Origin: Symsagittifera roscoffensis
Taxonomy: Eukaryota > Xenacoelomorpha > Acoela > Convolutidae
NCBI RefSeq assembly: GCF_963678635.1
Contig: NC_087062.1
Location: forward strand, 21,995,789 to 22,059,788
DNA: 64,000 bases
Direction: 5' to 3'
Below the pieces are notes generated by a model. That model was not told where the DNA came from and searched no databases. It saw only the letters and a list, made by a program, of their open reading frames with translations. Position numbers and translations under genes: made by a program. Positions 32,347 to 44,000 of the stretch are shown one piece after another; positions within the stretch are counted from its first letter, which is position 1; every line of letters starts with the position of its first letter.

Positions 32347-33690
32347 AAACGAACGTAATAAAAGGATGGATGATTGATTGACAGACTCAAAAAGACGCTC
32401 AGTCTGGGGCCAAGCTTCCCCAATTAAGTCAACTATCTCACGATTTGTCAATAAACCTATCAACTTCAAAAGCACAACAGTCAAAATTAGCGGCAAAACA
32501 AAGATTTACGCCCAAATAAAACTCGTGTTAAATTGAAGCGCAGCGGAGCAAGCGGTCGCTTATCGCCAATGTCGCGTGTGAAGTTAGCTATCACACTTTA
32601 TATTTGCTCTGAGTCTGCTAAAACAAGTCCGCTAAAAAACCGGTCAGCTAAAATCCCTAGACCCGACAATGAGGCACTAAACCAGGGCGTTTCAAAATCA
32701 AACTAAAGTTTTATTAATATTTACAAATTTTAGAACAAGAATCCAGTTCAACAAAAGTGCGAAAGAACGATTTGTGACATTTATTTAGCATTTTGAATAT
32801 TGTGTCAAAATAATTGCAAAACAACGCTGTAGACAGTGAACTTCGTTAGATGAATTTGTTTTTCCTAACTTCGGATGCCCGAAAATCTGTTTAAAGAAAA
32901 CGGAAATCTCAACTAGGGCGTTTAAAAATCAGATCAAAGTGTTTTTATTACACACCAATGTTTTAAACTGCCTAAAACATTTTTTGGAAAAAAATTTGTC
33001 CCAAAAATAGGGCTGAACTCAAGCAAACAATTTTCGATTTAAAAAGCTCAATTTAAAACTGGATTATTTCAAATATAACGGAAATTATATTTAACCCTCG
33101 TTTACTTTATCCCATCGTTTGCTCCCTTAAGCGACGAGAGCACAGCAAAGATCAATCTGTAATAAAAGGAAAATTCCAAGATCAAATCTTTATTCCCCTC
33201 TCCTCAAATTTCAACATGGCCAGAACAAATCTCAAAAAAAAACAAGACTGCTCGTATCAGGGCGAAACCTTGATTGTTTTGACTGCCTTTTATTAAAAGT
33301 AATTAAACAATGAAATTTTTTTTCTCTAAAATTTGAAATTTTTTAAAATTAAAATCATCCCCTCACACGCCATATTAAGTACAAAATGATAGAATTCGCT
33401 CTTTGTAACAAATCAATTATGGCAAATAAGCTTCTTTCAACCAATTTGGAACACATTCTAAGACGGTTTAAATCTCCCTCACGCGTTATTAGAGCGAAAT
33501 AAGATGCGCGTTAATTGTCCCAAATTGGCCAAACTGGCAATCTTTCAGCCCCCATAACTTAACAAAAAAGATAATCATTGGTGAAATCTCTTTTCAAAGA
33601 TAAGCTCAGGACAACAATACTTTTTGAATGGTATAAAAAATCTGTCAAAAATGGCTAGTTAAAAAGTCGAAATTTGTCTGAAAAAAAACC
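32347..33690. repeat. Duplicated block B, copy 1
   Basis: About 1.34 kb matching 37518-38925 in direct orientation. A 60-codon minus frame (32314-32496) recurs in the other copy but with unrelated C-termini, so I treat it as repeat sequence. Confidence 0.85.
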
Positions 33691-34204
33691 CCATCCCGAG
33701 CACAAACTTTGAACTTTGTTTTTTTTTCTGAAAATATTTTTGAAAATTCTGTCCCTAATCTTAATACATATTAACCTGTATTTGGGATGTATCCGTGTAT
33801 GTATTCTTTTTGGTCTACAAAATTGTGGAAACTTTTAATTCTTGAAAAACTTGTTTCAAAAAACTTGCTTCGGTCTATGACAAAAATTGAACTATTTCAT
33901 TAGTTTAATAGCTTCAAACAAAATTTCAAATTTTGGTTTTATTTTATAGATTGTTTTTTTTTCAGATAAAAAAATATATTTGCTCCAAAACTTGATTTCA
34001 AAAAGAACCTCTGATCTAAAATTTTCTTTTAAAAGCTAACCTGAACTTTTTTTGCTACGGAAACACAGAATGCAACAGAAGAAAACTTGGAAGGAAATGC
34101 TAGCCAAAAATCTACAATGAAGAACAAAGTCATTGCATAAAATTGAGCAAAGATGACCTGAGTTATATAATTGTTATGTCACATCGTTTATTTTTATTTT
34201 TCAG
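33691..34204. other. No gene seen
   Basis: AT-rich with T-runs; no ORF or repeat partner recognised. Confidence 0.4.
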
Positions 34205-34728
34205 GGATTCTAATTTTGAGGGGGGAGCGCGCGCCAAATAAACGCAGTTTTTTGGTCAACATTTTCCAAAAACTGTCTAAAAACGCCTTTTTTGGACTGT
34301 TTTTTTTCCAATTTTTTGCCTGCTTTGATTTTACTGATTTCGGTCAGCTTAAGAGATTTTACACCTTACTTTTACAATTATTTTTACACCAGAGTCAAGT
34401 AGAAATGCGGTGATTTGGCGTACGCGGCTGTTCGGTATCATATTTAATTATACATTACTCGTCCCATATTTGTACTTGTACCTTGATTAATCGGTCTCCC
34501 ATTCTTATTTTTTTCTACTCCTGCTGTTTGTTTTTTCCTATTTCTAGAATCAAACTTCTATTGGGGAGGGAGAAGTCGTAGAAATTGAATTTTTGTTTCA
34601 TGTATTGAGGGTGGGATGGATAAAAGAATGGTTAAAAAAGAGCCGAACAAAAAAAAGCTCGACAAAATTTTCGATTTTTTTTTGAAATCCGCCCCCCCTC
34701 GAGAAAATTCTAGATCCGCCTCTGGTCC
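34205..34728. mobile_element. Diverged GGGGCGGAT-type MITE copy
   Basis: The left part shares GAGGGGGGAGCGCGCGCC with 36398-36417, and the right end CTCGAGAAAATTCTAGATCC matches the right end of 36231-36653. The middle is filled by unrelated sequence. Decayed and interrupted; no transposase. Confidence 0.55.
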
Positions 34729-34880
34729 TATCTTAAAAAGAAGTCCAACAAAACTCGGTCAAAAAATTTGAAATTTGTTTAGAAGATACCGAAAACTAAA
34801 TCGAACAACGTCTCTGAGTAGACCTTGAACAAACTTACATGAAGCTTAATTTACCTTGAGTACAACTTTTTCCAGCTAAC

Positions 34881-34979
34881 CTGCAGAAACCATTTCTGAA
34901 GTACATACATCCCCACTATGACCAGCAAGGCCATGGCCACTCCAATCATGGATCCACGTACAGGTTTTTAAACTTAAGA
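34881..34979. other. Candidate short exon, strand uncertain
   Basis: A locally GC-rich 99-bp island. On the minus strand it is bounded by ACACAG and CAG|GTTAGC, and its ATG frame encodes a membrane-helix-like segment (VAMALLVIVGMYVL), but that frame meets stops before the acceptor. On the plus strand a good acceptor (CTTTTTCCAG) precedes an open His-rich frame. Either reading is possible, and the gene is not recognised. Confidence 0.25.
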
Positions 34980-35842
34980 CTGTGTAATACAAACATATCA
35001 TCATCATTTCAAAAATTCAAAAATGCTTGCCCATAGAGTTGCTCAAAGCTAGTAATTTACGGAATATAAGTTTGGGCGATCATTTGTAGCATGCGACAAT
35101 TCATACTAAGGATAGTCGGTTGCTGTGCACTTCATAAGTCCAAAAAAAAATTTCTTCAATTTAATTGTTTTTTGCACAAGATGCTATGAAAAAACTACAT
35201 AAACGCGTAGAAAATTAGTAAATTAGACATAATTGACAACAGTTGTGCAAAAAAATGAATAACAAACGAAAAAATGAAAAAAATATATTTAAAAACAATT
35301 TTGTAAAATTTTTTGCGCAATTAGTTTCAAAATTTATCAGAAAACATTTTTTTTTGAGACAAGGAAGCGCTAAACGAAGCATTCAAAACTATTTTTGCTT
35401 TCATCAAAACTAAGTTTTCATATAACGGACGTTACTCGATCCTTTACTCGTTCGAATTGAAACTAAACCTGAAAATTTTCAAGCCGTTTTTTCTACACAC
35501 TGGGACAAATTTTGAATGTCGTTTGAATCTCAGCTGAAATGGCTTTAATATAACATATACTACTCAATCCACTCTGATGAATAATTGTGGTACCTGATTT
35601 TCCCTTGAAACACACCCAAATACAAAGTTTCTCATCATTTTCAATGTACAAGTAAAGACCGCGTGAACCGCTTGGCTCCCTCAGTGCGTTTGACGCTTAA
35701 CCACGAATTACACGAATTGCCACACAATGATAAGTGCCACATATCATGAATTGTTGCTTGTTGCAACTGTTCCCTCACAGTAAAAAACCTTCTCTAGTCA
35801 TATTTGTATCTAAGAATAATTGCAAGTAGGTTCAAGTTTAAC

Positions 35843-35975
35843 CTTTGCCCAGTTCTTCCTGATCTTGACGTTGGCGGATGTCTTCGTTCGCATGGAAGAG
35901 AGATGGCAACAGGATGAACAACAACGCACACCGCTGGAACACCCGGTAGTGCAAAAAACTCCAGAATTTATGCAC
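35843..35975. other. Candidate short exon, strand uncertain
   Basis: A GC-rich 133-bp island. Minus strand: acceptor CTAATTTCAG, donor AAAG|GTTAAA, and an open frame with a hydrophobic core (CALLFILLPSLFHA) and a charged end. Plus strand: acceptor CCTTTGCCCAG, then a frame ending LKLDN-stop. It is 0.9 kb from the similar island at 34881-34979, so the two may be one gene, but their best minus-strand frames do not join in phase. Confidence 0.3.
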
Positions 35976-36230
35976 CTGAAATTAGACAATTAGTTTTACC
36001 AATACCCTTTTGAAAGGAGGTGTAAGACTAGTATTTAATAGGGTCAGGCATATCTATAGAAACTACAGGAGAAAAAACAAATTGTTGCCGTCCATATTTC
36101 ATACCGAAGAATCGTTGAGGCAATTATGTAGTTGCAGTTTGAACCTGCTAGTAATACTGATTTTCCTAAACTCGAGATTATGTGTATTTCGAGCATGAGC
36201 AGTTTTTTTGACAAATTGGATCATTCAAAC
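35976..36230. repeat. Flank repeat X, copy 1
   Basis: From about 36121 this matches 37232-37347 (shared core TATGTAGTTGCAGTTTGAAC). It leads into the MITE in both places, showing flank plus MITE were duplicated together. The first ~145 bp hold nothing recognised. Confidence 0.6.
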
Positions 36231-36653
36231 CAGGTGCGGATTTAGGGGGCCCGGGGGACACGGACGCCCCCCCTCAGGGATTCGACCCCCTGCCGACCCA
36301 AAGGGTCCCCCTTTGATACTTTTTCAGAAATCCATTTTTGGCCGACCGACCCTAAAATTTTTTCTAAAGGCGCCCGTGGCGCCAATATATACTAATTTTG
36401 AGGGGGAGCGCGCGCCGAAAAAAAACGCGATTTTTTTTGTCAAAATTTTCCAAAAAACGCTCAAAAACTGATTTTTTGACTGTTTTTTCTAAAATTTGAC
36501 TGCGGCGCAGAAAATTTTACCAAAATAGGGGCAAAACAGTGCTTTGGGAGAGCTCGAAAAATCAATTTGGTGGACCTAAAAAAAAGTCGTTAAAATTTTG
36601 GAAAATTTTTTGAAAATCCGCCCCCCCTCGAGAAAATCCTAGATCCGCCCCTG
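36231..36653. mobile_element. GGGGCGGAT-type MITE, most complete copy
   Basis: Terminal inverted repeats: left CAGGTGCGGATTTAGG, right ending CCTAGATCCGCCCCTG. It is locally GC-rich with a CGCGC core. Such CAGGGGCGGAT ends occur in several animal DNA-transposon families; the superfamily is not resolved because no target duplication is clear. Confidence 0.7.
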
Positions 36654-36654
36654 C

Positions 36655-37200
36655 CCGTATCATCAATAATTCTATATTCTTCATCGAGAGTCGGAGCTAA
36701 ACATCAGCAGCGTTAAATTTATTCAATTAGGTGTTTTGTATCTAAGTGAAGCGTTGAGTTTTATGATTAAAAAGAACGATATATTTTTTTGATTTTTCCT
36801 GTAAATTTTAACTCCTCTCTCGAACGGTAAGCAAAAACAAAATTGACTTCTTTGGCGCCTGTTTACCTAGAAATGAAACCAAACTCCCTGTGTACATTCA
36901 ATTTGGAACTATACAGTTTGATGCTTTTGCTTCAAAATAACAAAAAAAATTTGTCGTTAAATTTCTTGTTTTGCCGAATTAACAATTTTTAAACCGCTAC
37001 AATTTTAGAAAAAATTTTGTCCCAGGAATTTTTTTTCAATTGACACTAGTAAACTCTTATGAAAAACGAATAGTCAAAAATTCAAACTCTAGAGAAAAAT
37101 TAATAGTTTCAGGCACTTTTTTTAGCTCAAATAATTATAAGGTGGATCAATCGGACATTTTTTCTGAAAAAACAGTAGAAAATTAAATCGAAATTATTCC
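36655..37200. repeat. Duplicated block A, copy 2
   Basis: Direct copy of 29946-30490 with scattered substitutions and small indels. It begins right after the end of the MITE at 36231-36653. Confidence 0.8.
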
Positions 37201-37347
37201 CAAAATTTAGAAGATACCCTATGGGAAAAATTGAGGCATTTATGTAGTTGCAGTTTGAACCTGCTAGTAATACTGATTTTCCTAAACTCGAGACTATGTG
37301 TATTTCGAGCATGAGCAGTTTTTTTTGACAAATTGGATCATTCAAAC

Positions 37348-37517
37348 CAGGGGCGGATTTAGGGGGCCCGGGGGACGCGGACGCCCCCCCCATCAGGGAT
37401 TCGACCCCCTGCCGACCCAAAGGGTCCCCTTTGATACTTTTTCAGAAATCCATTTTTGGCCGAACGACCCTAAAATTTTTCTAAAGGCGCGCCAAAAAAA
37501 AAACGCGATTTTGGCTT
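37348..37517. mobile_element. GGGGCGGAT-type MITE, truncated copy
   Basis: Left half of the same MITE (starts CAGGGGCGGATTTAGG), sharing its 5' flank with 36231 for about 110 bp, so the flank and MITE were duplicated together. It is cut off at the start of block B copy 2. Confidence 0.7.
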
Positions 37518-38925
37518 AAACGAGCGTAATAAAAGGATGGATGATTGATTGACAGACTCAAAAAGACGCTGAGTCTGGGGCCAAGCTTTCCCAATTAAGT
37601 CAATTATCTCACGATTTGTCAACAAACCTATCAACTTCAAAAGCACAACAGTCAAAATTAGCGGCAAAACAAAGATTTACGCGCAAATGAAACTCGTGTT
37701 AAATTGAAGCGCAGCAGAGCAAGCGGTCGCTTATCGCCAAGGACGCGTGTGAAGTTACCTATCACACTTTATAATTGTTCTGAGACTGCTAAAAACAAGT
37801 CTGCTAAAAAACCGGTCAGCTAAAATCCCTAGACCCGACAATGAGGCACTAAACCAGGGCGTTTGAAAATCAAACTAAAGTTTTTGTTAATATTTACAAA
37901 TTTTAGAACAAGAATCCAGTTCAACAAAAGTGCGAAAGAACGATTTGTGACATTTATTTAGCATTTTGAACATTGTGTCAAAATAATTGCAAAACAACGC
38001 TGTAGACAGTGAACTTCGTTAGATGGATTTGTTTTTCCTAACTTCAGATGCCCGAAAATCTGTTTAAAGAAAACGGAAATCTCAACTAGGGCGTTTAAAA
38101 ATCAGATCGAAGTGTTTTCATTACACACCAATGTTTTAAACTGCCGAAAACATTTTTTGGAAAAAAATTTGTCCCAAAAATAGGGCTGAACTCAAGCAAA
38201 CAATTTTCGATTTAAAAAGCTCAATTTAAAACTGGATTATTTCAAATATAACGGAAATTATATTTAACCCTCGTTTACTTTATCCCATCGTTTGCTCCCT
38301 GGGGAGAATTGTAAGCGAAGAGAGCACAGCAAAATTAAAGAAACTAAAAAAGAAGCCTGTTATAAAAGGAATATTCCAAGATCAAATCTTTATTCACCTT
38401 TCATCAAATTTCAACATGGCCAGAACAAATCTCAAAACAAACAAGACTGCTTGTATCAGGGCGAAACCGCATTTTACCAATTTGACTGCCTTTTAAGGTT
38501 TATGGAGCATAATAACCTATAAAAAATAAAAGTAATTAAAAAATGAAATTTTTTTTCTTCTAAGCTTTGAAAATTTTTAGAATGAAAATCATCCCCCCAC
38601 ACGCCATATTAAGTACAAATTGATAGAATTCGCTCTTTGTAACAATTAAATTATGGCAAGTAAGCTTCTTTCAACCAATTTGGAACACATTCTAAGAAGG
38701 TTTAAACCTCCGCTCACGCGTTAATGAAACGAAATAAATTGCGCGTTAATTGTCCCAAATTGGCCTAAATGGCAATCGTTAAGCCCCCATGACTTAAAAA
38801 AAAATGATCACTGGTGAAATATCTTCTCAAAGATAAGCTCAAGACAACAATACTTTTTGAATGATATGAAAAAATACGTCAAAAATGGCTAGTTAAAAAG
38901 TCGAAATTTGTCTGAAGAAAAAAAC
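37518..38925. repeat. Duplicated block B, copy 2
   Basis: Direct copy of 32347-33690 with small insertions near 38300 and 38500. It abuts a truncated MITE at 37348-37517. No gene seen. Confidence 0.85.
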
Positions 38926-40590
38926 TCAACTATTACAATTACAATTATTTTTACACCAGAGACAAGTTTTCAAGAGAGACAACAATTTTTTAATGCAATT
39001 GGTTATTATGCATGGAATTCCAGGAAAACAGGTAGGTTCTATTTGTATGGAGTACTCTGAGTAATGAAACCGGATTCTAGAGTATAAAAAAAAGCTTATG
39101 TTAAAAAAGCTTGCTGTGATGTTTTGCGAATTATAAGTGGACTTAGCAACAGGCTTAGAACAAGTTTCTCGTAGAATCCGCAATTATGCTATTTTTTTAA
39201 TTTTCTTTGCTGTTTTGGATTACACGAAAAAAAAGCTCAAACACTGTGTTGCCCATAAATGCTCCAAAAACAAAAAAAAAACATTTTTTTTGCGGATTTT
39301 GGAGCATTTTGTGAAATCTCCAAACGAATAATACGTGTATAATATACATGCTATTGTGGAATCCGCAACTATAAGCGGAGTCCACAAATTTCAACGGAAT
39401 CCGCATTTTGTTTTTGGATTCCAGTAAGGTAAATAGTTAAAACTTGAAATGTCAACTTTAAACTAAATCTATTTCTGAGTCACCAGCTGGGTTTGGGGTC
39501 ACCAGTGAGACTTTCCAATAATTCAATCTCAATTACTGCCAGCAGTTCAATCTCAATAACTGCAAACAATTCGATCACTGAAAATATTTTGGAAACACCA
39601 GGTCTCACCAGCTACACTTTCAAATAGTTCAATCTCCATTACTGGAGGACAGCAAGGAAAAAACTCAAATAAATTAACTTTTGGACTATAATACTTAATA
39701 AAAGATGAATACAAATTTAATTCGGACGTTCTAGTAATGTTTTTAAAATTGAATATGCGGGATTAGGTTAAAATTAGGGAAAAATTATTTTCTAATCCGA
39801 GTTAAAATCTAAACAAAGAGATAAGAATTTAATCAGAACAGTTTGAACAGTTTGAATTGATAACAGTTTGAACTGAAGAATTCAGAACAGTTTAAATTGA
39901 TAATTTTTACGCTTATAATTTAAAATAACTTAATCGGTCAATAATTTACAAATTATTGATGCTGAGTTTTCACAACAGCTCAATTCTATTGATTAATTAA
40001 ATTTCTATGGATTCCGTCAGTTTATTTGTCTCAAAGCCAATTGCATGGAGTTCTGAAATGTTTGTAGGGCGCAGCACAAAGCCTAAGAAAACCACTTTGC
40101 CAGGCTACTTTGCTTCACAGTGCTCTTAGCTTAACTGAAAACGGGGACTTGAAGATGAGGTTTGAATTTCTGCAGTTGAGGCTTGGTACACGTCGAAACC
40201 CAGAATACTAACAAATTTAATATTAATTGTTAATTGTAAGCGTCAATGAAATATGAAAAACAGCTTAAAATTTCCCTCTGAAAACATTATTTTAAATATA
40301 AAATTAAAAGTACTCTAGAAAGTTTTATTGGAAAATCAAATAACCTCAAGGCATGAAGCCAAAACGTTTTTGATACAAAACCAGGACCGAAACCTCTTCA
40401 TACTAAATGCACTTTACTCTTTTTGCGCGAAATGAATAAAAATGGGTTTTGAACCATGCACACCACACGCATCAAATAATTAAAAATGAAAATCACACAG
40501 AAGGCGTGCAGTGCAACTAAACAACTATCGATTTTTAAAAAAGAGTATTTTCACCAAACAAAAGTTTTGGTAGACTTTTGGAAACAAACA
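38926..40590. other. No gene seen; GGAATCCGC motifs and short imperfect repeats
   Basis: 39170-39425 has several GGAATCCGC copies in both orientations. 39520-39660 has repeated TTCAATCTC(A/C)ATTACTG units and 39840-39900 repeated CAGTTTGAA units. No ORF support. Confidence 0.45.
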
Positions 40591-40647
40591 AAAAGACGCA
40601 TACAGACACGCAAAACAACAAAAGACACGCGCATACACACTCAAACA

Positions 40648-41104
40648 GGGTGCCGGACATCAAGCCGACGGGACTTCAAGCCGAATCGTAAAATTAGGGA
40701 CTTCAAGCCGAATATTTTCTTATGAACTTGTGAAATATGATTAATTTGAAAATTTTATTGAAGAATTTCGGAATTTCGGGACCTTTCTTCTCTAGTTTTT
40801 GGCGTTTTCATAAAAATCAATCCTCCAAATGATGTTTAGGAAAGTTGAAAAATAAAACACGGTTGAAGGCGTTTTTCATGTTTATAATTTATGCATTTCA
40901 AAAACCGGCTAATGTTATTAACGGGTGCCAATCCCAAGTGGTGCATTGTCGTGAATAACGCATTTGATGGACTAAACTTGTTTAAATTTTTGAAAAGCAA
41001 CGTTTTACAGATGAAAAAATAGTGTTTTGAGGTGCTTGTAAAGTTCAAATTTCGGCCTGAAGTCCCTTCGGCTTGAAGTCCCGTCGGCCTGTTGTCCTAG
41101 ACCC
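40648..41104. mobile_element. Mutator-like MITE with 9-bp target duplication
   Basis: Left end GGGTGCCGGACATCAAGCCG and right end (complement) GGGTCTAGGACAACAGGCCG, followed on both sides by GACGGGACTTCAAGCCGAA. Flanked by ACTCAAACA at 40639-40647 and 41105-41113. The 9-bp duplication and G-starting ends fit Mutator-like elements. No transposase inside (457 bp). Confidence 0.8.
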
Positions 41105-41572
41105 ACTCAAACAAGCAAACAAACAAACTCACAAAAACGCACGCACACACATGCGGGAACACTTAAAAACAAACAGTTACACGAACATACACACGCGCAC
41201 ACGCAATCACACAAACGATCACACACGCCCATATATTAAGCACGCACACTCACATGCACACGCACACTAGCCACTAGCATTTGCACGCATACTTGAGTAC
41301 ACTTTTATACACGCCCATGCATATGTACATAGATACCCGTCCACACACGTACAAAACATTAAAGAAGGAAGAGTAGCAAAAATTGACAATCTTTCTTATG
41401 AAACAATAAAATTTGCTACGCTAGTAAATCAACCAACAACTTCGCACCAAGCGTAATCAGTTTTGAGCAAACAACAGGACTGGAACTCTGTCTGATTAAA
41501 AACAAAACTTTTTTTCCCACAAGAATTGATTAAAAACGGGTTTTTAATCATACACATTTACATACAGAGGAG

Positions 41573-41768
41573 CAGGTTTAGGATTTTTTCGAGGGGTTAG
41601 CGGATTTTCAAAAAAGCGGATTTTTTTTCAATTGCGTTTTTTCGGTGCGCGTTTTCTTCTCAAATTGAAAATATATTGCTGCCAGAGGCGCCTTTAGAAA
41701 CATTTTAGGGTCAGTCAGCCAAAAATGATATATCAAAATAGTACTCCGCCTTCTTAAATCTGCTACTG
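41573..41768. mobile_element. GGGGCGGAT-type MITE, diverged inverted copy
   Basis: A degraded copy in the opposite orientation: it retains the GGTGCGCG core and AGGCGCCTTTAGAAA followed by CCAAAAATG, which match the reverse complement of 36330-36420. Confidence 0.5.
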
Positions 41769-42275
41769 CACATACATTATGAAATTAAAATTTACAATTC
41801 GAAATTTGTTTACAAAAGGTGTCACTATACACTCATCAATAATTTACAAGTTTAAGTTTTTCACCCAATAAAGATATTGATAGATATTGAAACAACTATT
41901 TCACTCACTCTCACAAACACAAACATCTCTATGCACAAAGACACACACGCAGGAGCACATACAAACGACGCACACATCACAAGTACGCATGCATGTGCAT
42001 GAACTTAATTGTACTCAAACGCACAAACTAAATCACGCACATACACAAGCGAACTCGCACACATACAGGCCCACTTACAAGCACGTGCACACACGCAAAC
42101 GCACACGAGCATACGCCATAACGCACCCATGCCCACACACTCATATACACACACGCACCCGCAAACATACACACACGCTTGCACACCTACAGAAACACAT
42201 ACATACACACAACCGCTCGCACACCTGCACAAACACATACATACACACTCACACGAACATGGCTAAGCACACAAG

Positions 42276-42666
42276 TGGAGCCAGTTTAAAACTAGTTTTT
42301 ATATTCAATTATATTATTGATAAAACTATCTCCGTGAATTATTTTTAACTAATTAATCATGATCTATAACTAACACTTACAGAAAATTGTAATCCTGAAT
42401 CTATTCATAGTTTCAGCAGCAGAACAGAATAAAATTAACTTAGCAAACAACCATTCTTCTTCAGAACAGTTCCTGATTTCTTATCTCGCAAATACCAGTA
42501 TACACTAGATCTATTGAGACTAGGAGATCTAAGAGTAAGATTAAGATCGGTATTAGACTAAGAAGTTGCACGAACCTTCTCGGCCTAAAATAAGATAGCG
42601 TGACGAACAGACGGTGTGCCTTATCTAAAATAACTATTTGAGTGAGCCACACCGGACATAAACTCA
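42276..42666 (+). mobile_element. Diverged solo LTR related to the giant element
   Basis: 391 bp starting TGGAGCC and ending AACTCA. The right 180 bp (CCAGTATAC...CTAGATCTATTGAG...AAGTTGCACGAA...TAGCGTGACGA) align well with 10260-10430, and the left part aligns loosely. Flanks CAAG and CAGG differ by one base. It implies an older family member that recombined out. Confidence 0.8.
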
Positions 42667-43450
42667 CAGGCATTTACACTGAAACACAAGCATAAACACG
42701 CTCGCATATGCCCAAGCACACACGCGCCCGAAAAAACTACACATTCACATGAAACATAAAAAGAAGTATAAGCAATATTGATTTTTAAAAAACGGGACTG
42801 ACAATTTGTTTGAGAAAATGCATGCAATTTCAATTTTGTGAACAATTTAATTGCAAATGGGTGTAAGGATTCCCACGCACAGACAAAACTCATTTACAAT
42901 TGAAATTTCACACACAGAGCATGCAATCATACACCAATGAGTTTAATAACTTTAGAAAAGTTTCAGCCAAAGAAGACATTGGTAGGCTCATGACCCACGA
43001 ACACACACACACACACACACAAACACAGATGCAGACTAACAATCACAAAGAAACACACATGAACAAAGACCCACCCTTACTTACTTACACACTATTTCTT
43101 CTCAAAAACACGCACATACACGTGTACAAGCACGCGAAGCTAAACACATGCACCCACATACGCTCACTTGCACCAAGAGGAACGCATACCATCACACAAA
43201 CACATGCACACGAGCGCACTCAAAAACCCACATAATCACACGCACACAAAACTTTGATTTTTGATTAAACGCGACATGTATTTTTTGAAATATTTATTTG
43301 AAATTGGGTTTTTCATGATACACACTCATCCACACACACAGAGGAAAGTTCACACACAAGAGTGCAGCTATACCACTATCAATTTGAATATCTGCACCCA
43401 ACTAAGATATTGTAAGGCTCATGCACATGCACAAACACACTATTAAAAAC

Positions 43451-44000
43451 ACTCGCAAACACATTTTGCCTAGTTGAAGTTATTAGCTGTCTGCTTTTTT
43501 GTCGGTTTAATTAAGCAAAAAAGATTTTTTTTTAAAATTGTGTTTTTTGAAACTAAAATTTTGATTATAATCAGCTCAAAATGGATTTTAATGCGACTAT
43601 TTTATAAAGCTTCAAAACCCATTTTAAGATGTTTATAATTGCATACAATATTTAAATCAGAGGCAAAACTAAACTTCGCACTACATGCGATACAAAAAAT
43701 GACTATCTTTAAAATCGAAAGGAGTTTTTTATGAACTCAAAAAAAAATTAAAACTGCAGCAAAATTCAACAAAAAAGTAAAATTGCAACAAAAGCTGAAA
43801 CTATCCCGAATAAAACAACTTGCACACTTAGATGCTTTAAAGGGAGCTTTCGGTGAGCTACAGAGAAGCCGCATTTTCAAAAATATCTTTTCTGCAGAAC
43901 TAAGCCGACAAAAAAAAGCCGACAAAAAAGTTTTCGGCTTATGTAGATTATTGTCTGTCTGCATATTTTTATTAACTCATATTTTTGAAGGTAGGCAATG
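43451..44000. other. No gene seen
   Basis: An 81-codon plus frame (43783-44028) runs into the inverted repeat and has no recognisable domain. Confidence 0.4.

Larger units (their letters stand above)
40591..43450. repeat. CA-rich satellite field
   Basis: Long runs of imperfect CACACAnGCACAC-type sequence (for example 41110-41340, 41890-42260 and 42990-43450), broken by unique patches, a MITE and a solo LTR. The long open frames here on both strands arise from the repeat itself. Confidence 0.85.

Noticed and set aside
32314-32496. 60-codon minus frame, repeated at 37470-37667
   Set aside because: Present in both copies of block B, but the nucleotide duplication explains it and the C-termini differ.
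42005-42348. Overlapping Cys/Val-rich and Thr/His-rich frames in the CA-rich field
   Set aside because: Products of CA/TG repeats on the two strands, not genes.
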